DNA from: Paenibacillus terrigena DSM 21567
GTDB taxonomy: Bacteria; Bacillota; Bacilli; Paenibacillales; Paenibacillaceae
Direction: 5' to 3'
Assembly (NCBI RefSeq): GCF_000374845.1
Contig: NZ_KB895413.1
Span: 1 to 64,000 of the forward strand
Length of the DNA stretch: 64,000 nt
Under the pieces are notes generated by a model, which was given only the letters and a program-made list of their open reading frames with translations, did not search any database and was not told where the DNA came from. Made by a program: the position numbers and the translations under genes. Of the stretch, positions 35,083-44,585 are shown one piece after another. The number at the start of each line of letters is the position of its first letter. Positions within the stretch are counted from its first letter, which is position 1.

Positions 35083-35775
35083 TCATTTGTTCTCCGTGGG
35101 TACTTTTTGAATATTGCCCTCGATCGCATCCATTAGTAAGTTGAATTGTACAACAGCTTGTTTCTTATCACGGTTAGCTATGGCTTCAGCGATACATGGA
35201 TGGAATGGGAATGTATCTGTGAACAATCTATTTTGACCGAGTGGAGCGGTCTCCCAGAATGTGTCGAACAACGTGGACATTGAAGTGATGATGCTTTGTA
35301 GAACTTTATTTCTGGATGCTTCATATATCGTTTGGTGAAAATTTTTGTCAGCCAGACGTGTAATCGGACCATCTGGATTGCTCCTAATCTCGTTCAAATA
35401 ATGCAACATTCGTTCGATTTGTTCTTCTGTAGCATGTTCTGTTGCGAGTTCAACGGCGAGTCCTTCAAGAGCCCTGCGAACTTGGCAAGCTTGCAACAGT
35501 AGCGTTTTCTCATTGCTGACATCGATTTTGGTCGAGAAGCGGTAGGAAGAAGTATCATCGACGAAGACGCCCTTTCCGTTGACCATCTTGACAAACTCCA
35601 TTGCTTCGAGAGATCGGAGGGCTTCGCGAATTGAAGTGCGACTAACATCGAGCAATTTGCTCATCTCTTCGAGTGAGGGAAGTTTGTCCCCTTTCTGCAG
35701 GCCATTCTCTTGAATGTAATGCACAATTTCTTGTGCTGCGATCTCATGCAGCTGCATCTTTTTAATTTTTTGCAA
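35083..35775 (-). CDS. FadR/GntR (FCD) transcriptional regulator
   Basis: 230-residue regulator. Winged helix at 5-75 (AAQEIVHYIQENGLQKGDKL, LLDVSRTSIREALRSLEAME) and an FCD effector domain with conserved residues in ACQVRRALEGLAVELA, ADKNFHQTIYEAS and FHPCIAEAI. FCD domains bind organic acids or amino-acid-like ligands through metal or His residues. The start is TTG 35775, eight bases after AAGGAGG; longer frames have no site. It faces the aldo/keto reductase gene and converges on the ABC operon, so it may control either. Confidence 0.9.
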   Translation of the reverse strand: MQKIKKMQLHEIAAQEIVHYIQENGLQKGDKLPSLEEMSKLLDVSRTSIREALRSLEAMEFVKMVNGKGVFVDDTSSYRFSTKIDVSNEKTLLLQACQVRRALEGLAVELATEHATEEQIERMLHYLNEIRSNPDGPITRLADKNFHQTIYEASRNKVLQSIITSMSTLFDTFWETAPLGQNRLFTDTFPFHPCIAEAIANRDKKQAVVQFNLLMDAIEGNIQKVPTENK

Positions 35776-35959
35776 CGTAAGGGTCCTCCTTATTTCTATA
35801 CCTATCATACTGTATTATAGCTTAGTGTTAAAGATTAAGAAAGATCGAGTCTATTATATCTCCACTATGATTCAAGTTTTATTGCCCTACGATATGAATA
35901 AAAAAGGTGCGTCTAGGATAAAATTTCGTTCATATGAATCGCCAAAGGGAGATGACAGA

Positions 35960-36892
35960 ATGAAGCATATTTCTTTCGAAGGACTTCGAAAGAACGTATC
36001 CATGCTGATTATGGGTTCCGACTTCTTCGAACCGGAGAACTTCGAAGAAGTTTGCAGGGTGCTCGACAGTTATGTTGCCATTGGCGGCAATACGATTGAC
36101 ACGGCCTATCATTATGGAGCTGGCAAGAGTGAGCGAGCGATCGGCATGTGGCTTGAAGCGAGAAAGAATAGGGGAGAGATCAATCTTCTATTGAAAGGCG
36201 CACATCCGAACAAAGACGGTCCCCGTGTATATAAAGCGGCCATTCGCGAGGAACTGCTGATTAGCTTAGATCGTGTTCAGACGGAACGTACTGAACTTTA
36301 TGCTCTGCATCGTGATGATCCGAATCAACCGGTCGGTGCGATTCTAGAAACGTTGAATGAGCACCTCGAAGAGGGGCGGATTGGTGTGATCGGTGCGTCG
36401 AACTGGAGTGCAGCGCGCCTTGCCGAAGCGAATCAATATGCGGCAGACCATGGGTTGAAGGGCTTCTCATTTAGTAGTCCGAATCTATGCCTTGCGAAGG
36501 CGATGGAGCCATTCTGGCCGGGATGTGTGAGTGTCAATGAGGATATGCTAGCATGGCACGAACGCAGTCAATTGCCTATTTTGTCTTGGTCTGCATTAGG
36601 GCGGGGGTTCTTCTCGGGACGGTACACCCCGGAAGATCGCTCGAATGCTGATCTCGTGCGGATTTTCTACAATGATGCGAACTGGGAACGGTACCGTCGT
36701 GCGAAGGAACTAGGTGTGAAGAGAGGCGTATCAACGACGCAGATTGCATTGGCGTATGTGCTTAATCAGTCCTTCCCAACAGGCGCTATCATTGGCCCTC
36801 GCAACGATGCGGAATTGAAGTCATGTCTTATCGCGACGGAATTGGAGCTCACCAGGGAGGAGATCCGATGGCTGGATCTGCGTACAGAATAG
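35960..36892 (+). CDS. Aldo/keto reductase
   Basis: 310-residue AKR barrel. Catalytic residues: Asp and Tyr in NTIDTAYHYGAGKSERAI, Lys in LLLKGAHP and His in LYALHRDDP; the cofactor end shows GAIIGPRNDAELKSC. The active Lys lies in a slightly unusual context. ATG 35960 follows AAAGGGAG; the longer frame from 35825 is rejected. Divergent from the FCD-GntR gene and probably controlled by it. Likely reduces an aldose or oxidises a sugar derivative imported by the neighbouring ABC system. Confidence 0.88.
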   Translation: MKHISFEGLRKNVSMLIMGSDFFEPENFEEVCRVLDSYVAIGGNTIDTAYHYGAGKSERAIGMWLEARKNRGEINLLLKGAHPNKDGPRVYKAAIREELLISLDRVQTERTELYALHRDDPNQPVGAILETLNEHLEEGRIGVIGASNWSAARLAEANQYAADHGLKGFSFSSPNLCLAKAMEPFWPGCVSVNEDMLAWHERSQLPILSWSALGRGFFSGRYTPEDRSNADLVRIFYNDANWERYRRAKELGVKRGVSTTQIALAYVLNQSFPTGAIIGPRNDAELKSCLIATELELTREEIRWLDLRTE

Positions 36893-36906
36893 GTGGTTTA
36901 GTTACG

Positions 36907-36946
36907 ACACGGATTTGAGAGCACACTCTGAAATTCGTGTTTTTTG
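36907..36946 (+). terminator. Terminator of the aldo/keto reductase gene
   Basis: ACACGGATTT (36907-36916) and AAATTCGTGT (36931-36940) pair with one mismatch, followed by TTTTTT. Confidence 0.75.
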
Positions 36947-36979
36947 CTGATTATTCCCAAATATTTTGAACAAAAGTGA

Positions 36980-37008
36980 TTGACGTGTAAGCGTATTCAT
37001 AATAGAAT
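36980..37008 (+). promoter_or_regulatory. Promoter of the LacI gene with cre in the spacer
   Basis: TTGACG (36980-36985), 17-base spacer, TAGAAT (37003-37008). The spacer holds TGTAAGCGTATTCA (36986-36999), which fits the cre consensus TGNAANCGNNNNCA, so CcpA would block polymerase binding. Confidence 0.7.
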
Positions 37009-37050
37009 GATCCTTGTAAACATTTGGGTGAAAAATCAATGACATTTTAT

Positions 37051-37080
37051 ACATTTTTGCCCGAATTTTTGGGCAAATGT
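37051..37080. promoter_or_regulatory. Palindrome upstream of the LacI gene
   Basis: ACATTTTTGCCC (37051-37062) faces GGGCAAATGT (37071-37080). A related pair GGGCAAA/TTTGTGCCC is present at 38332-38358 before the transporter genes, so both may be operators for the LacI protein encoded between them. Confidence 0.55.
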
Positions 37081-37210
37081 TGGGGCGGTGATTGCGGATA
37101 ATCAGGTGTTTGTGCCAGAACATTTGGGTATGATTTGATATTGCGCTTCCAGTACAATGGAAGGGTGCAGTTTGAAATCATTAATGAATGGCAAAAAAGG
37201 AGCATTGCAA

Positions 37211-38272
37211 GTGACAACTTTAAAAGATATAGCAGAAGCTGTCGGCGTGTCGATATCCACCGTATCCCGCGTCATCAACAGCGATGTGACCAAACATGTC
37301 AGTGAGGAGACAAGAAGCAAAATATGGCGTGCCGTTCAAGAGCTTGGCTATGCGCCGAATGAATCTGCGCGCAAGCTGGTTATGAAGAAAAATTCGGCTA
37401 CGAAGCAGCCATCGATGCAAATCGGGTTCATCTCCTCTTGGACGCTATATTCAGCAGAGCAGGATCCGTTCTTCAACACGATTTTTGCCGGCATGCGAAA
37501 AATGCTCGAGGACTACGGATATACGTTCGCTTACGTGCTCACGTTCAAGGAACTTCGTAATGAAGTGACGCTACATAAGATGCTCAATGAGCATCGGGTC
37601 GACGGGGTGATCTTGTTTGGGGATGTCAACGAGGAGGATGACATTGTCCGCTTGATCCAGAAGCATATTCCGGCTGTCGTTGGTGTCATGTCGGATAGCC
37701 CAGACATTCAGAATATTAATTTCGACCATATCGCCGCTGCGGAAACGGCTGTTAACCATTTGATCGGGCAAGGCCATCGGGAGATTGGCTATATCGGCGG
37801 GCATGGCTGCGACGGGGATCTCGAGAGCGATGAGCGTTATATTGGATATAAGCTATCGATGCAGAAAGCCGGTCTGGAGATCCGTAAAGAGTGGCTCGTC
37901 AATACGAAGTGGGTCGTTGATCGGAGCTACAGCTGGATGCTGGAAATGTTGGAGCGAAGCCAAGGAAGGCAGCTGCCTACAGCCATATTCGGGGCCAGCG
38001 ATCGATTGGCGCTTCCAGCCATGAGAGCGGCCATTGAACGGGGATTCCGCGTCCCGCAAGATATTGCGTTTATCGGCATCGATAATATTGAACTGTCGCA
38101 ATATACTTCGCCGCCATTATCGACGATTCATGTGCCGAAATTCGAGCTTGGCATGACGGCGGTCAAAACGCTGATCGACTATATGCAGAGCGATTTCAAG
38201 CCATCCTTTCAGTTATTAATGCCGTATGAGCTTATTGTACGCCAGTCTTCAGACTATAAGAGGAATGAGTAA
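37211..38272 (+). CDS. LacI family transcriptional regulator
   Basis: 353-residue repressor. HTH at 1-50: TTLKDIAEAVGVSISTVSRV and KIWRAVQELGYAPNESARKL. The sugar-binding periplasmic-type domain at 65-350 has QIGFISSW, DGVILFGDVNEEDD, HREIGYIGGHGCDGD, AIFGASDRLALPAMRA and the C-terminal FIGIDNIELSQYTSPPLSTI. The start is GTG 37211, nine bases after AAAGGAG. It stands before the LplB-type permease operon and presumably controls it in response to an imported sugar. Confidence 0.92.
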   Translation: MTTLKDIAEAVGVSISTVSRVINSDVTKHVSEETRSKIWRAVQELGYAPNESARKLVMKKNSATKQPSMQIGFISSWTLYSAEQDPFFNTIFAGMRKMLEDYGYTFAYVLTFKELRNEVTLHKMLNEHRVDGVILFGDVNEEDDIVRLIQKHIPAVVGVMSDSPDIQNINFDHIAAAETAVNHLIGQGHREIGYIGGHGCDGDLESDERYIGYKLSMQKAGLEIRKEWLVNTKWVVDRSYSWMLEMLERSQGRQLPTAIFGASDRLALPAMRAAIERGFRVPQDIAFIGIDNIELSQYTSPPLSTIHVPKFELGMTAVKTLIDYMQSDFKPSFQLLMPYELIVRQSSDYKRNE

Positions 38273-38331
38273 AGGCAGTCACGGGTCATAAGATCAGTCA
38301 ACCAAGATGCCCGTCATTTCCTGTGACTATA

Positions 38332-38358
38332 GGGCAAACGTTATCATATTTTGTGCCC
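38332..38358. promoter_or_regulatory. Candidate LacI operator before the LplB-type operon
   Basis: GGGCAAA (38332-38338) and TTTGTGCCC (38350-38358) face each other about 90 bases before the permease start. The half-sites match the palindrome at 37051-37080. Confidence 0.5.
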
Positions 38359-38448
38359 AAATATATGCGCCGCCACCGAATCGTTCAGGCGGTCGTGTCG
38401 TAGAGGTCGCACCAATACCCTATTTTATGAAAGAGGGTCGATGAATTC

Positions 38449-39408
38449 TTGGAACAAGTTACGCCTGATGTCCCAATCCACAAAGACCGAACCCGCACAG
38501 CATCCTCTCCGCTATTAAAAACGGTCAAACGAAATTGGGATTTATACTTAATGATTATTCCTGTAATCGCTTTCTTTGTGATATTTGCTTACCTTCCGTT
38601 ATATGGCATACAAATCGCTTTCAAAGATTTTTCCGCATTCAAAGGCATCTGGGACAGTCCATGGGTAGGCTTCAAACATTTCGAACGCTTTTTTGACAGC
38701 TATTATTTTTGGCGGTTAATTCGCAATTCCTTCCTACTAGGTGTCTACTCCCTAGCGATCGGCTTTCCAATTCCAATTATCCTTGCACTTATGCTGAACG
38801 AGGTCAAATCGAACCGGTTCAAGAAATTCGTTCAGACGATTACTTATGCACCCTATTTTCTCTCCACTGTTGTGATCGTTGGGATGCTCTTCATCTTCCT
38901 CTCACCTAGAACCGGCCTAATTAATCATATCATTCAAGCTTTTGGTGGTGACCCGATCGCATTCATGACAAGTGCGGGATGGTTCAAGACCTTATATGTA
39001 TTCTCAGATGTGTGGCAGACAGCGGGGTGGAGCTCCATCATTTATCTGGCTTCCTTGGCAGGCATCGATACGCAGCTGCATGAGGCAGCCAAAGTCGACG
39101 GCGCGACGAAGCTGCAGCGTATCTGGCACATCAATATTCCAGGCATTATGCCGACTATCGTCATTTTGTTGATCTTGAATCTCGGCTCGGTCTTAAGCAT
39201 CGGCTTCGAGAAAGTGCTCCTTATGCAGAACAACTTGAACATGTCAGGCTCGGATATTATATCAACGTATGTCTATCGCAGCGGGATATTGGATGCGCAA
39301 TACAGCTTTTCGACTGCTGTGGATCTATTCAACTCAATCATTAATTTCGTCTTGCTCGTCACGGTCAATTATGTGGCTCGTCGAGTGAATGATACCAGCT
39401 TGTGGTAA
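38449..39408 (+). CDS. LplB-type ABC transporter permease
   Basis: 319-residue permease of the LplB (COG4209) group with six helices (YLMIIPVIAFFVIFAYLPLY onward) and EAA loop LHEAAKVDGATKLQRIWHIN. This group moves complex oligosaccharides. Start at TTG 38449 in the right frame after AAAGAGGG; a nearby ATG is out of frame. First of the permease pair. Confidence 0.92.
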   Translation: MEQVTPDVPIHKDRTRTASSPLLKTVKRNWDLYLMIIPVIAFFVIFAYLPLYGIQIAFKDFSAFKGIWDSPWVGFKHFERFFDSYYFWRLIRNSFLLGVYSLAIGFPIPIILALMLNEVKSNRFKKFVQTITYAPYFLSTVVIVGMLFIFLSPRTGLINHIIQAFGGDPIAFMTSAGWFKTLYVFSDVWQTAGWSSIIYLASLAGIDTQLHEAAKVDGATKLQRIWHINIPGIMPTIVILLILNLGSVLSIGFEKVLLMQNNLNMSGSDIISTYVYRSGILDAQYSFSTAVDLFNSIINFVLLVTVNYVARRVNDTSLW

Positions 39409-39424
39409 GGAGTGAAATAATGCT

Positions 39425-40309
39425 ATGGGATTGCAAAGCCGTGGAGACCGTCTGGTCGAGATTATCATTTATATCCTGCTCGCGCTGATCGCCGCCGTTG
39501 TCATTTATCCGTTGGTGTTTGTACTAAGCGCCTCTTTTTCCAAACCGGATTTTGTACTGCGCGGCGAAATGTGGCTGTTGCCGAAAGGCATTAACTTGGA
39601 TGCGTACTCGAAAATTTTTCAGAACAAAGATTTGTGGATTGGCTACAGAAATACGATTGTATATACGCTCGTCGGAACATCGATCAATCTGTTGATGACC
39701 ATCCTTGCTGCTTATCCGATGTCTCGCAAAGATTTTGCAGGCCGGAATTTCGTAATGGCGATGATGGTGGTCACACTGTTCTTCAGTGGCGGTCTCATTC
39801 CGACGTATCTGCTGATCAAAAAACTGCATATGCTCGACACGTTCTGGGTGATGGTGATTCCGAATGCTGTATCGGTCTGGAACATTATCATCATGCGTAC
39901 GTTCTTCCAATCCAGCATTCCGCATGAAATCCAGGAGTCGGCGATGATCGACGGCTGCGCCAACTGGCAGATTTTGATTCGGATCGTGCTCCCGTTATCA
40001 ATGCCTGTCATTGCGGTTATGATTCTGTTCTATGCTGTCGGCCACTGGAACGCGTTCTTTAATGCCTTGATCTATTTGAATGACAAGGATAAGTTCCCGC
40101 TGCAGCTTATATTGAGGGAAATGCTCATTCAGAACTCGATGAAGGATATGGTGAAGCTGACGCAGGAAGCGGTCGCGAAGCAGGCGATGAGTGTGGAAGG
40201 GATCAAATATGCCATTATCGTAGTGGCCAATTTGCCGGTATTGCTGCTGTACCCGTTCTTGCAGAAGTATTTCGTGAAAGGCGTAATGATCGGGGCGTTG
40301 AAGGGTTAG
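39425..40309 (+). CDS. CarB-type ABC transporter permease
   Basis: 294-residue permease partner of the previous gene (COG0395). Six helices; EAA loop IQESAMIDGCANWQILIRIV, and C-terminal LQKYFVKGVMIGALKG typical of CarB/LplC proteins. AAGGAG precedes ATG 39425. Seventeen bases from the preceding stop. Confidence 0.92.
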   Translation: MGLQSRGDRLVEIIIYILLALIAAVVIYPLVFVLSASFSKPDFVLRGEMWLLPKGINLDAYSKIFQNKDLWIGYRNTIVYTLVGTSINLLMTILAAYPMSRKDFAGRNFVMAMMVVTLFFSGGLIPTYLLIKKLHMLDTFWVMVIPNAVSVWNIIIMRTFFQSSIPHEIQESAMIDGCANWQILIRIVLPLSMPVIAVMILFYAVGHWNAFFNALIYLNDKDKFPLQLILREMLIQNSMKDMVKLTQEAVAKQAMSVEGIKYAIIVVANLPVLLLYPFLQKYFVKGVMIGALKG

Positions 40310-40352
40310 TCATCGTAAGACCATATGAAAATATTGATGGAGGGGTATCGAC

Positions 40353-42005
40353 ATGAAAGGAAGAAAGTTCAGTCTACTACTGCTCGTACTTACACTAATG
40401 GTTTCGTTATTTGCAGGCTGCAGCGGAGGAGACAATACGGCCGCGGAGAAGGGCAAAGATACAGCAAAAGGGACGACCGATACGGCATCGGATAATGCGA
40501 CAAAGGAAGGTTTCCCGATCGTCAAAGATAAAATTACGATCAAAGGGTTTGGTTCCAAGCTGTATGACTTTGCTGACTGGAATACGCTAAAGCTGTGGCA
40601 GGAATACGAGAAGATGACGAATATCCATATTGACTGGACTGTTGCATCGCAATCGAACTTGAAGGAGAAACGCAATATCGTGCTGGGCGGTGGTGATTTG
40701 CCTGATATGTTCTTCGCCGCAGCGATTCCACGAGCGGACTTGATTAAATATGGTCAAGAAGGCGCGTTCCTGAAGCTGAACGATTACATTGACCAGTATG
40801 CGCCGAACTTTAAGGCCATTATGGAGAAATATCCGCTTGTGCGAAAAGCAATTACGATGCCGGATGGCAGCATCTATGGGATGCCGACGATTTACGATCC
40901 GGAATTTAAGTCACTGTTCTACGGCACGCCGTGGATGAAGAAGGAATGGCTTGACAATCTCGGCTTACAGGAGCCGACAACGCTTGACGATTTCTATAAT
41001 GTATTGAAAGCGATCAAGGAGAAAGATCCGAACAAGAACGGCAAAGCTGATGAAATCGGTTGGGGCAGCGGATATGGCGCAGACGGACTCATCAGTTTCC
41101 TAAAGGGCTCGTTCGGCCTTGGGACCCACGGTTCTACACATCCTTATGTGGATACGGATCCAAGCAGCGGCAGCTTGCGCTTTATTCCGACGGATACGCG
41201 TTACAAGGAATTGCTCGAATATGCGCACAAGCTCTATAAAGACGGATTGCTCGACAGCGAGTTGTTCACGTTGAACGGTAAAGATACGGAATTTACGTCC
41301 AAAGCTTCGACCGGCGTGTACGCGTTCCTTGATAGTGTAGATCCATCGGCGGTATTTAACCAAGAGGGGTACATTGGATCACCGGTGCTCGAAGGTCCGC
41401 ATGGCGACCGGATCAATACGATGCTTGGTTCTCCAGTAGGTGGGCTTGGTATGTTCGTATTGACGGCTAACAACAAGTATCCAGCTGAAATGGTCAGATG
41501 GATGGACCATTTCTACAGCGATGAAGGGGCCAAGATGTTCTTCCTCGGTTGGAAAGACTTGACGTACAAAGAAATGCCGAACGGCGAGTTCGAATATACG
41601 GATGAAATTACGAAAAATCCGAAAGGCCTGACCCTTGATCAAGCAATCAGCCAATACTTGATGTGGCCGGGCGGTTATTATCCGGGCATCGTGAAGCAGA
41701 AATTTTTCAAAGGTGCGGAAGGGCGTCCAACCTCAGTCGACAATGCGAAGAAAGCTGAGCCGTTCACGATCAAGATCGACGACGTGTGGCCATCGTTCAA
41801 CTATACGGCTGAAGAGACCGAAGAGCTGACGACGATTGCCAACGACATTACGACGTATGTAGGCGAAATGAGAGACAAGTTCATAATCGGCGACGAATCA
41901 TTAGACAAGTGGGATGAATACGTTTCGACGATCAAAAAAATGAATCTGGATCGCTACATGGAAATTTATAAGCAAGCGTACGACCGTTATATGAGCGATA
42001 AATAA
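40353..42005 (+). CDS. LplA-type substrate-binding lipoprotein
   Basis: 550-residue extracellular binding protein. Signal MKGRKFSLLLLVLTLMVSLF with lipobox FAGC, a Thr/Asp/Lys-rich linker, then an extended family 1 fold (LVIGGGDLPDMFFA-like segment VLGGGDLPDMFFAA, GMPTIYDPEFKSLF, KDPNKNGKADEIGWG). The length of about 550 and the DPNKNGKADE calcium-type loop fit LplA/YtcQ-type proteins of Paenibacillaceae. It pairs with the two permeases just upstream; again no ATPase gene is present. Confidence 0.92.
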   Translation: MKGRKFSLLLLVLTLMVSLFAGCSGGDNTAAEKGKDTAKGTTDTASDNATKEGFPIVKDKITIKGFGSKLYDFADWNTLKLWQEYEKMTNIHIDWTVASQSNLKEKRNIVLGGGDLPDMFFAAAIPRADLIKYGQEGAFLKLNDYIDQYAPNFKAIMEKYPLVRKAITMPDGSIYGMPTIYDPEFKSLFYGTPWMKKEWLDNLGLQEPTTLDDFYNVLKAIKEKDPNKNGKADEIGWGSGYGADGLISFLKGSFGLGTHGSTHPYVDTDPSSGSLRFIPTDTRYKELLEYAHKLYKDGLLDSELFTLNGKDTEFTSKASTGVYAFLDSVDPSAVFNQEGYIGSPVLEGPHGDRINTMLGSPVGGLGMFVLTANNKYPAEMVRWMDHFYSDEGAKMFFLGWKDLTYKEMPNGEFEYTDEITKNPKGLTLDQAISQYLMWPGGYYPGIVKQKFFKGAEGRPTSVDNAKKAEPFTIKIDDVWPSFNYTAEETEELTTIANDITTYVGEMRDKFIIGDESLDKWDEYVSTIKKMNLDRYMEIYKQAYDRYMSDK

Positions 42006-42042
42006 TGAATAAGGACGGAAGCCGACGCGGGAGGGTGTTGAA

Positions 42043-44376
42043 ATGGGTATCGAAGTGGCACAAAAAAACGCAGCAAGATTGAAAGATGATTTAAATCTGA
42101 TCTACCGGGATATCGAATCGCTTCCTGTGTTTGTAAAAAGCGGCGGGGTCGCCGCGATCGGCAGCGAGGCGTTCTCCGTGCTCGTCGCACCGGAGTCGAA
42201 TCCAATCATCGCAGCAGCGCGATATGGTCAAGGCCGTGTCGTTGCGCTCGGCAACGAGTCCTATTTCGATCTTGCCAGCTCCGATGCTGTATGTGGTACG
42301 CTTGCTCGAAATCTATTGCTATGGCTTACGGAGGATACAGGCGTATATCGCCATGCATTGGAAGGCAGAGGAAGCTTGATGCTCGCAACAGCATTGGACA
42401 CACTCGCGGTAGACATGGCACTTCCGATCGGGCCGATTCAGCTCGACAATGGAGCATTGGCCGATCTTGATCCGATTCGGTATCCTGTCGCGTATGTGGA
42501 TGCTTCCATCAATGACGCAGATGTGCCTGTGCTTGCTACCTATGTACGCAATGGTGGAGCACTCATCGTTGCTCAAAAAGGTTGGAAGCTCTGTGCATCT
42601 CCTGCAGAAGCGTTCAGTTCACGCGCTGTTGGACGGCCTAAGAAGCTGGGCGATTATCCGCTGCAAAAGCTGTTGTATGAATTTGGCTTAGTTCTACTCG
42701 ACAGCGTCGCACAGTGGTACGTGCGGCCCACTGATAAGCTGCCGAGGCTAAGCGGTGATCAAGCGATCCATACGCATGTGATGCAGCTGTGGGAGCAGAT
42801 GGCGGCGATCGAAAGCGGCGTATTGTCGTTCGAGCAGCTCGGGATCGGCAAGCCGGATGCAAGCGTCGAAGACAAAGTGCGGGTCATGACAGCGATTGTC
42901 GATGGCGTCGTTCGCGCACTACCCGGCGATGCGCCGCTGCTGCGGACCATTCGCGAGGAAGCGGCCGTCATCGAGCCGGTCGCACTGCCGCTGGATCGAG
43001 CGAAGCTGCCCTATACCGCGACGATTTTGTCCTATGCGTTCCAAGACGTTACGCTGGATCCGGACAACGTCAAATCGCCGTATGCCGACGTCTTTCCACG
43101 GGCTATCCGCGAAGATGCAGAAATCGTAAACGATCAAGTCGTAGAGATTAATTTCGATTACTTGGATTTAAGCTATATGCGCATGCTGAGCGCGCCGGAG
43201 AATTGGCACAGCACCGGCCTATACGCACCGGCTGGCAGCATAATAAGCATCGTCGTTCCAGAAGATGCGGGCCACCTGCAACTTGACGCGCAAATCGGCA
43301 TCCATACCGACAATCTGTGTGATAACCCCAAATGGGACCGCGCTCCGATCGTTGCGTTGAAGGAAAGACTTCATCCGGGCGTCAATCGCTTGAATAGCCC
43401 GTACGGAGGGCTCATTTACCTCATCCCGAGGAAGTCCGAGGAGGGCGTTAGGTTAAGCGTTACGATCCATGGTGCAGTGCGCGCCCTGTATTTCGTACTG
43501 GGTCAGACGACCGATCAGGAATGGAATGATGCAATCAAGCATTATCCTGCTCCTTGGGCCGAGTTGCAAGGGAAACGGATCATCGTAACCGTTCCGGCTG
43601 CTGATGCACTGACGCTTACGCATCCGGAGCAATTGATGGCCAAGTGGGATGAAATCGCCGAACGTTACGATCAGTTGGTTGGTGTTGCGCAAGACCGGGA
43701 CATTCCGCACCGAAGCCCGGATAATCCGCAGCGGCTCGTGGCGGACATTCAGATTAGCGCAGGTTGGATGCATTCCGGTTATCCCATTATGTTCTTCGAG
43801 GGTGTTACATCCAAGGAAGCGGTAGACGTGGATGTTATCCAGACAAATGCATGGGGTTTCTGGCATGAGCTCGGCCATAACTACCAGCAAATTCCGTGGT
43901 TCTGGGAGCCAATCGTCGAAGTGTCCGTTAACTTGCATTCACTTCATATTCAGCTCGCTTATGGCAACCGATCCAGGTTGTTCGAGACGGATAAGAGCGG
44001 GAAAACGTACTACGACAAAGCGATCGAGTTCGTGAACAGCGATTATACCGGTAAAAACTTCGAGCATACCGGCTTTTTCGAGCGACTCGTCATGATCAAG
44101 CAGCTGCAAATGGCCTTTGGCTGGCAGTTCTACACGAACCTACATGTTGCTTATCGCGAGCTGTCGAGGGAGCAGGTATCGATGGACGAAGATGAGGATG
44201 AGCAGCAGAAGATCGATCTGTTTGTGCTAATGGCTTCCAAAGTAAGCGGCTGCGATCTTGTAGCGTTCTTCGATCGTTGGGGATTCCCGATGACAGAGGA
44301 GGCGAGACAGAGGGTCGCCACGCTCCACTTGAATCCGCCTGCTTCTCCGCTTTGGACGCTGACCGAGCAAGCATAG
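42043..44376 (+). CDS. M60 family (mucinase-type) zinc metallopeptidase
   Basis: 777-residue protein with a C-terminal M60 gluzincin domain. His608-Glu609-x-x-His612 in GFWHELGHNYQQIPW and the downstream Glu626 in WEPIVEVSVNLHSL form the expected zinc site. The N-terminal 330 residues are a Rossmann-like region (ALIVAQKGWKLCA, GRVVALGNESYF), followed by a beta-rich accessory domain near 370-500 (LYAPAGSIISIVVPEDAG). M60 proteins cleave mucin-type O-glycosylated proteins. No signal peptide is visible, so it may act inside on imported glycopeptides or leave by another path; that is odd for a mucinase. It follows the binding protein in the same operon after 37 bases. Confidence 0.9.
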   Translation: MGIEVAQKNAARLKDDLNLIYRDIESLPVFVKSGGVAAIGSEAFSVLVAPESNPIIAAARYGQGRVVALGNESYFDLASSDAVCGTLARNLLLWLTEDTGVYRHALEGRGSLMLATALDTLAVDMALPIGPIQLDNGALADLDPIRYPVAYVDASINDADVPVLATYVRNGGALIVAQKGWKLCASPAEAFSSRAVGRPKKLGDYPLQKLLYEFGLVLLDSVAQWYVRPTDKLPRLSGDQAIHTHVMQLWEQMAAIESGVLSFEQLGIGKPDASVEDKVRVMTAIVDGVVRALPGDAPLLRTIREEAAVIEPVALPLDRAKLPYTATILSYAFQDVTLDPDNVKSPYADVFPRAIREDAEIVNDQVVEINFDYLDLSYMRMLSAPENWHSTGLYAPAGSIISIVVPEDAGHLQLDAQIGIHTDNLCDNPKWDRAPIVALKERLHPGVNRLNSPYGGLIYLIPRKSEEGVRLSVTIHGAVRALYFVLGQTTDQEWNDAIKHYPAPWAELQGKRIIVTVPAADALTLTHPEQLMAKWDEIAERYDQLVGVAQDRDIPHRSPDNPQRLVADIQISAGWMHSGYPIMFFEGVTSKEAVDVDVIQTNAWGFWHELGHNYQQIPWFWEPIVEVSVNLHSLHIQLAYGNRSRLFETDKSGKTYYDKAIEFVNSDYTGKNFEHTGFFERLVMIKQLQMAFGWQFYTNLHVAYRELSREQVSMDEDEDEQQKIDLFVLMASKVSGCDLVAFFDRWGFPMTEEARQRVATLHLNPPASPLWTLTEQA

Positions 44377-44480
44377 GATTGGAATCCTGGGTGGGAGATC
44401 GGTATTGCAAGCCTTGGACTGCATCGGCTGATGTGAACGTATACGTGGATAGCGTTTTGTAACCTAGCGTGTAAAAGTGG

Positions 44481-44512
44481 TCCCGCCAAGACTTGAGCTT
44501 GGCGGGATTATT
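44481..44512 (+). terminator. Terminator of the M60 operon
   Basis: TCCCGCCAAG (44481-44490) and CTTGGCGGGA (44498-44507) form a perfect 10-bp stem, then TTATT. Confidence 0.8.
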
Positions 44513-44585
44513 GATATGAGGGGCGTCAGAGGGAGGAGTAACCGATGCATGCTGCGAATCCTCGAACAGCTTTGGCGCGTCATTT

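Noticed and set aside
37021-37145. Repeated CATTTGGGT motifs as a possible riboswitch
   Set aside because: They do not form a coherent conserved fold; the region is better read as promoter plus operator half-sites.
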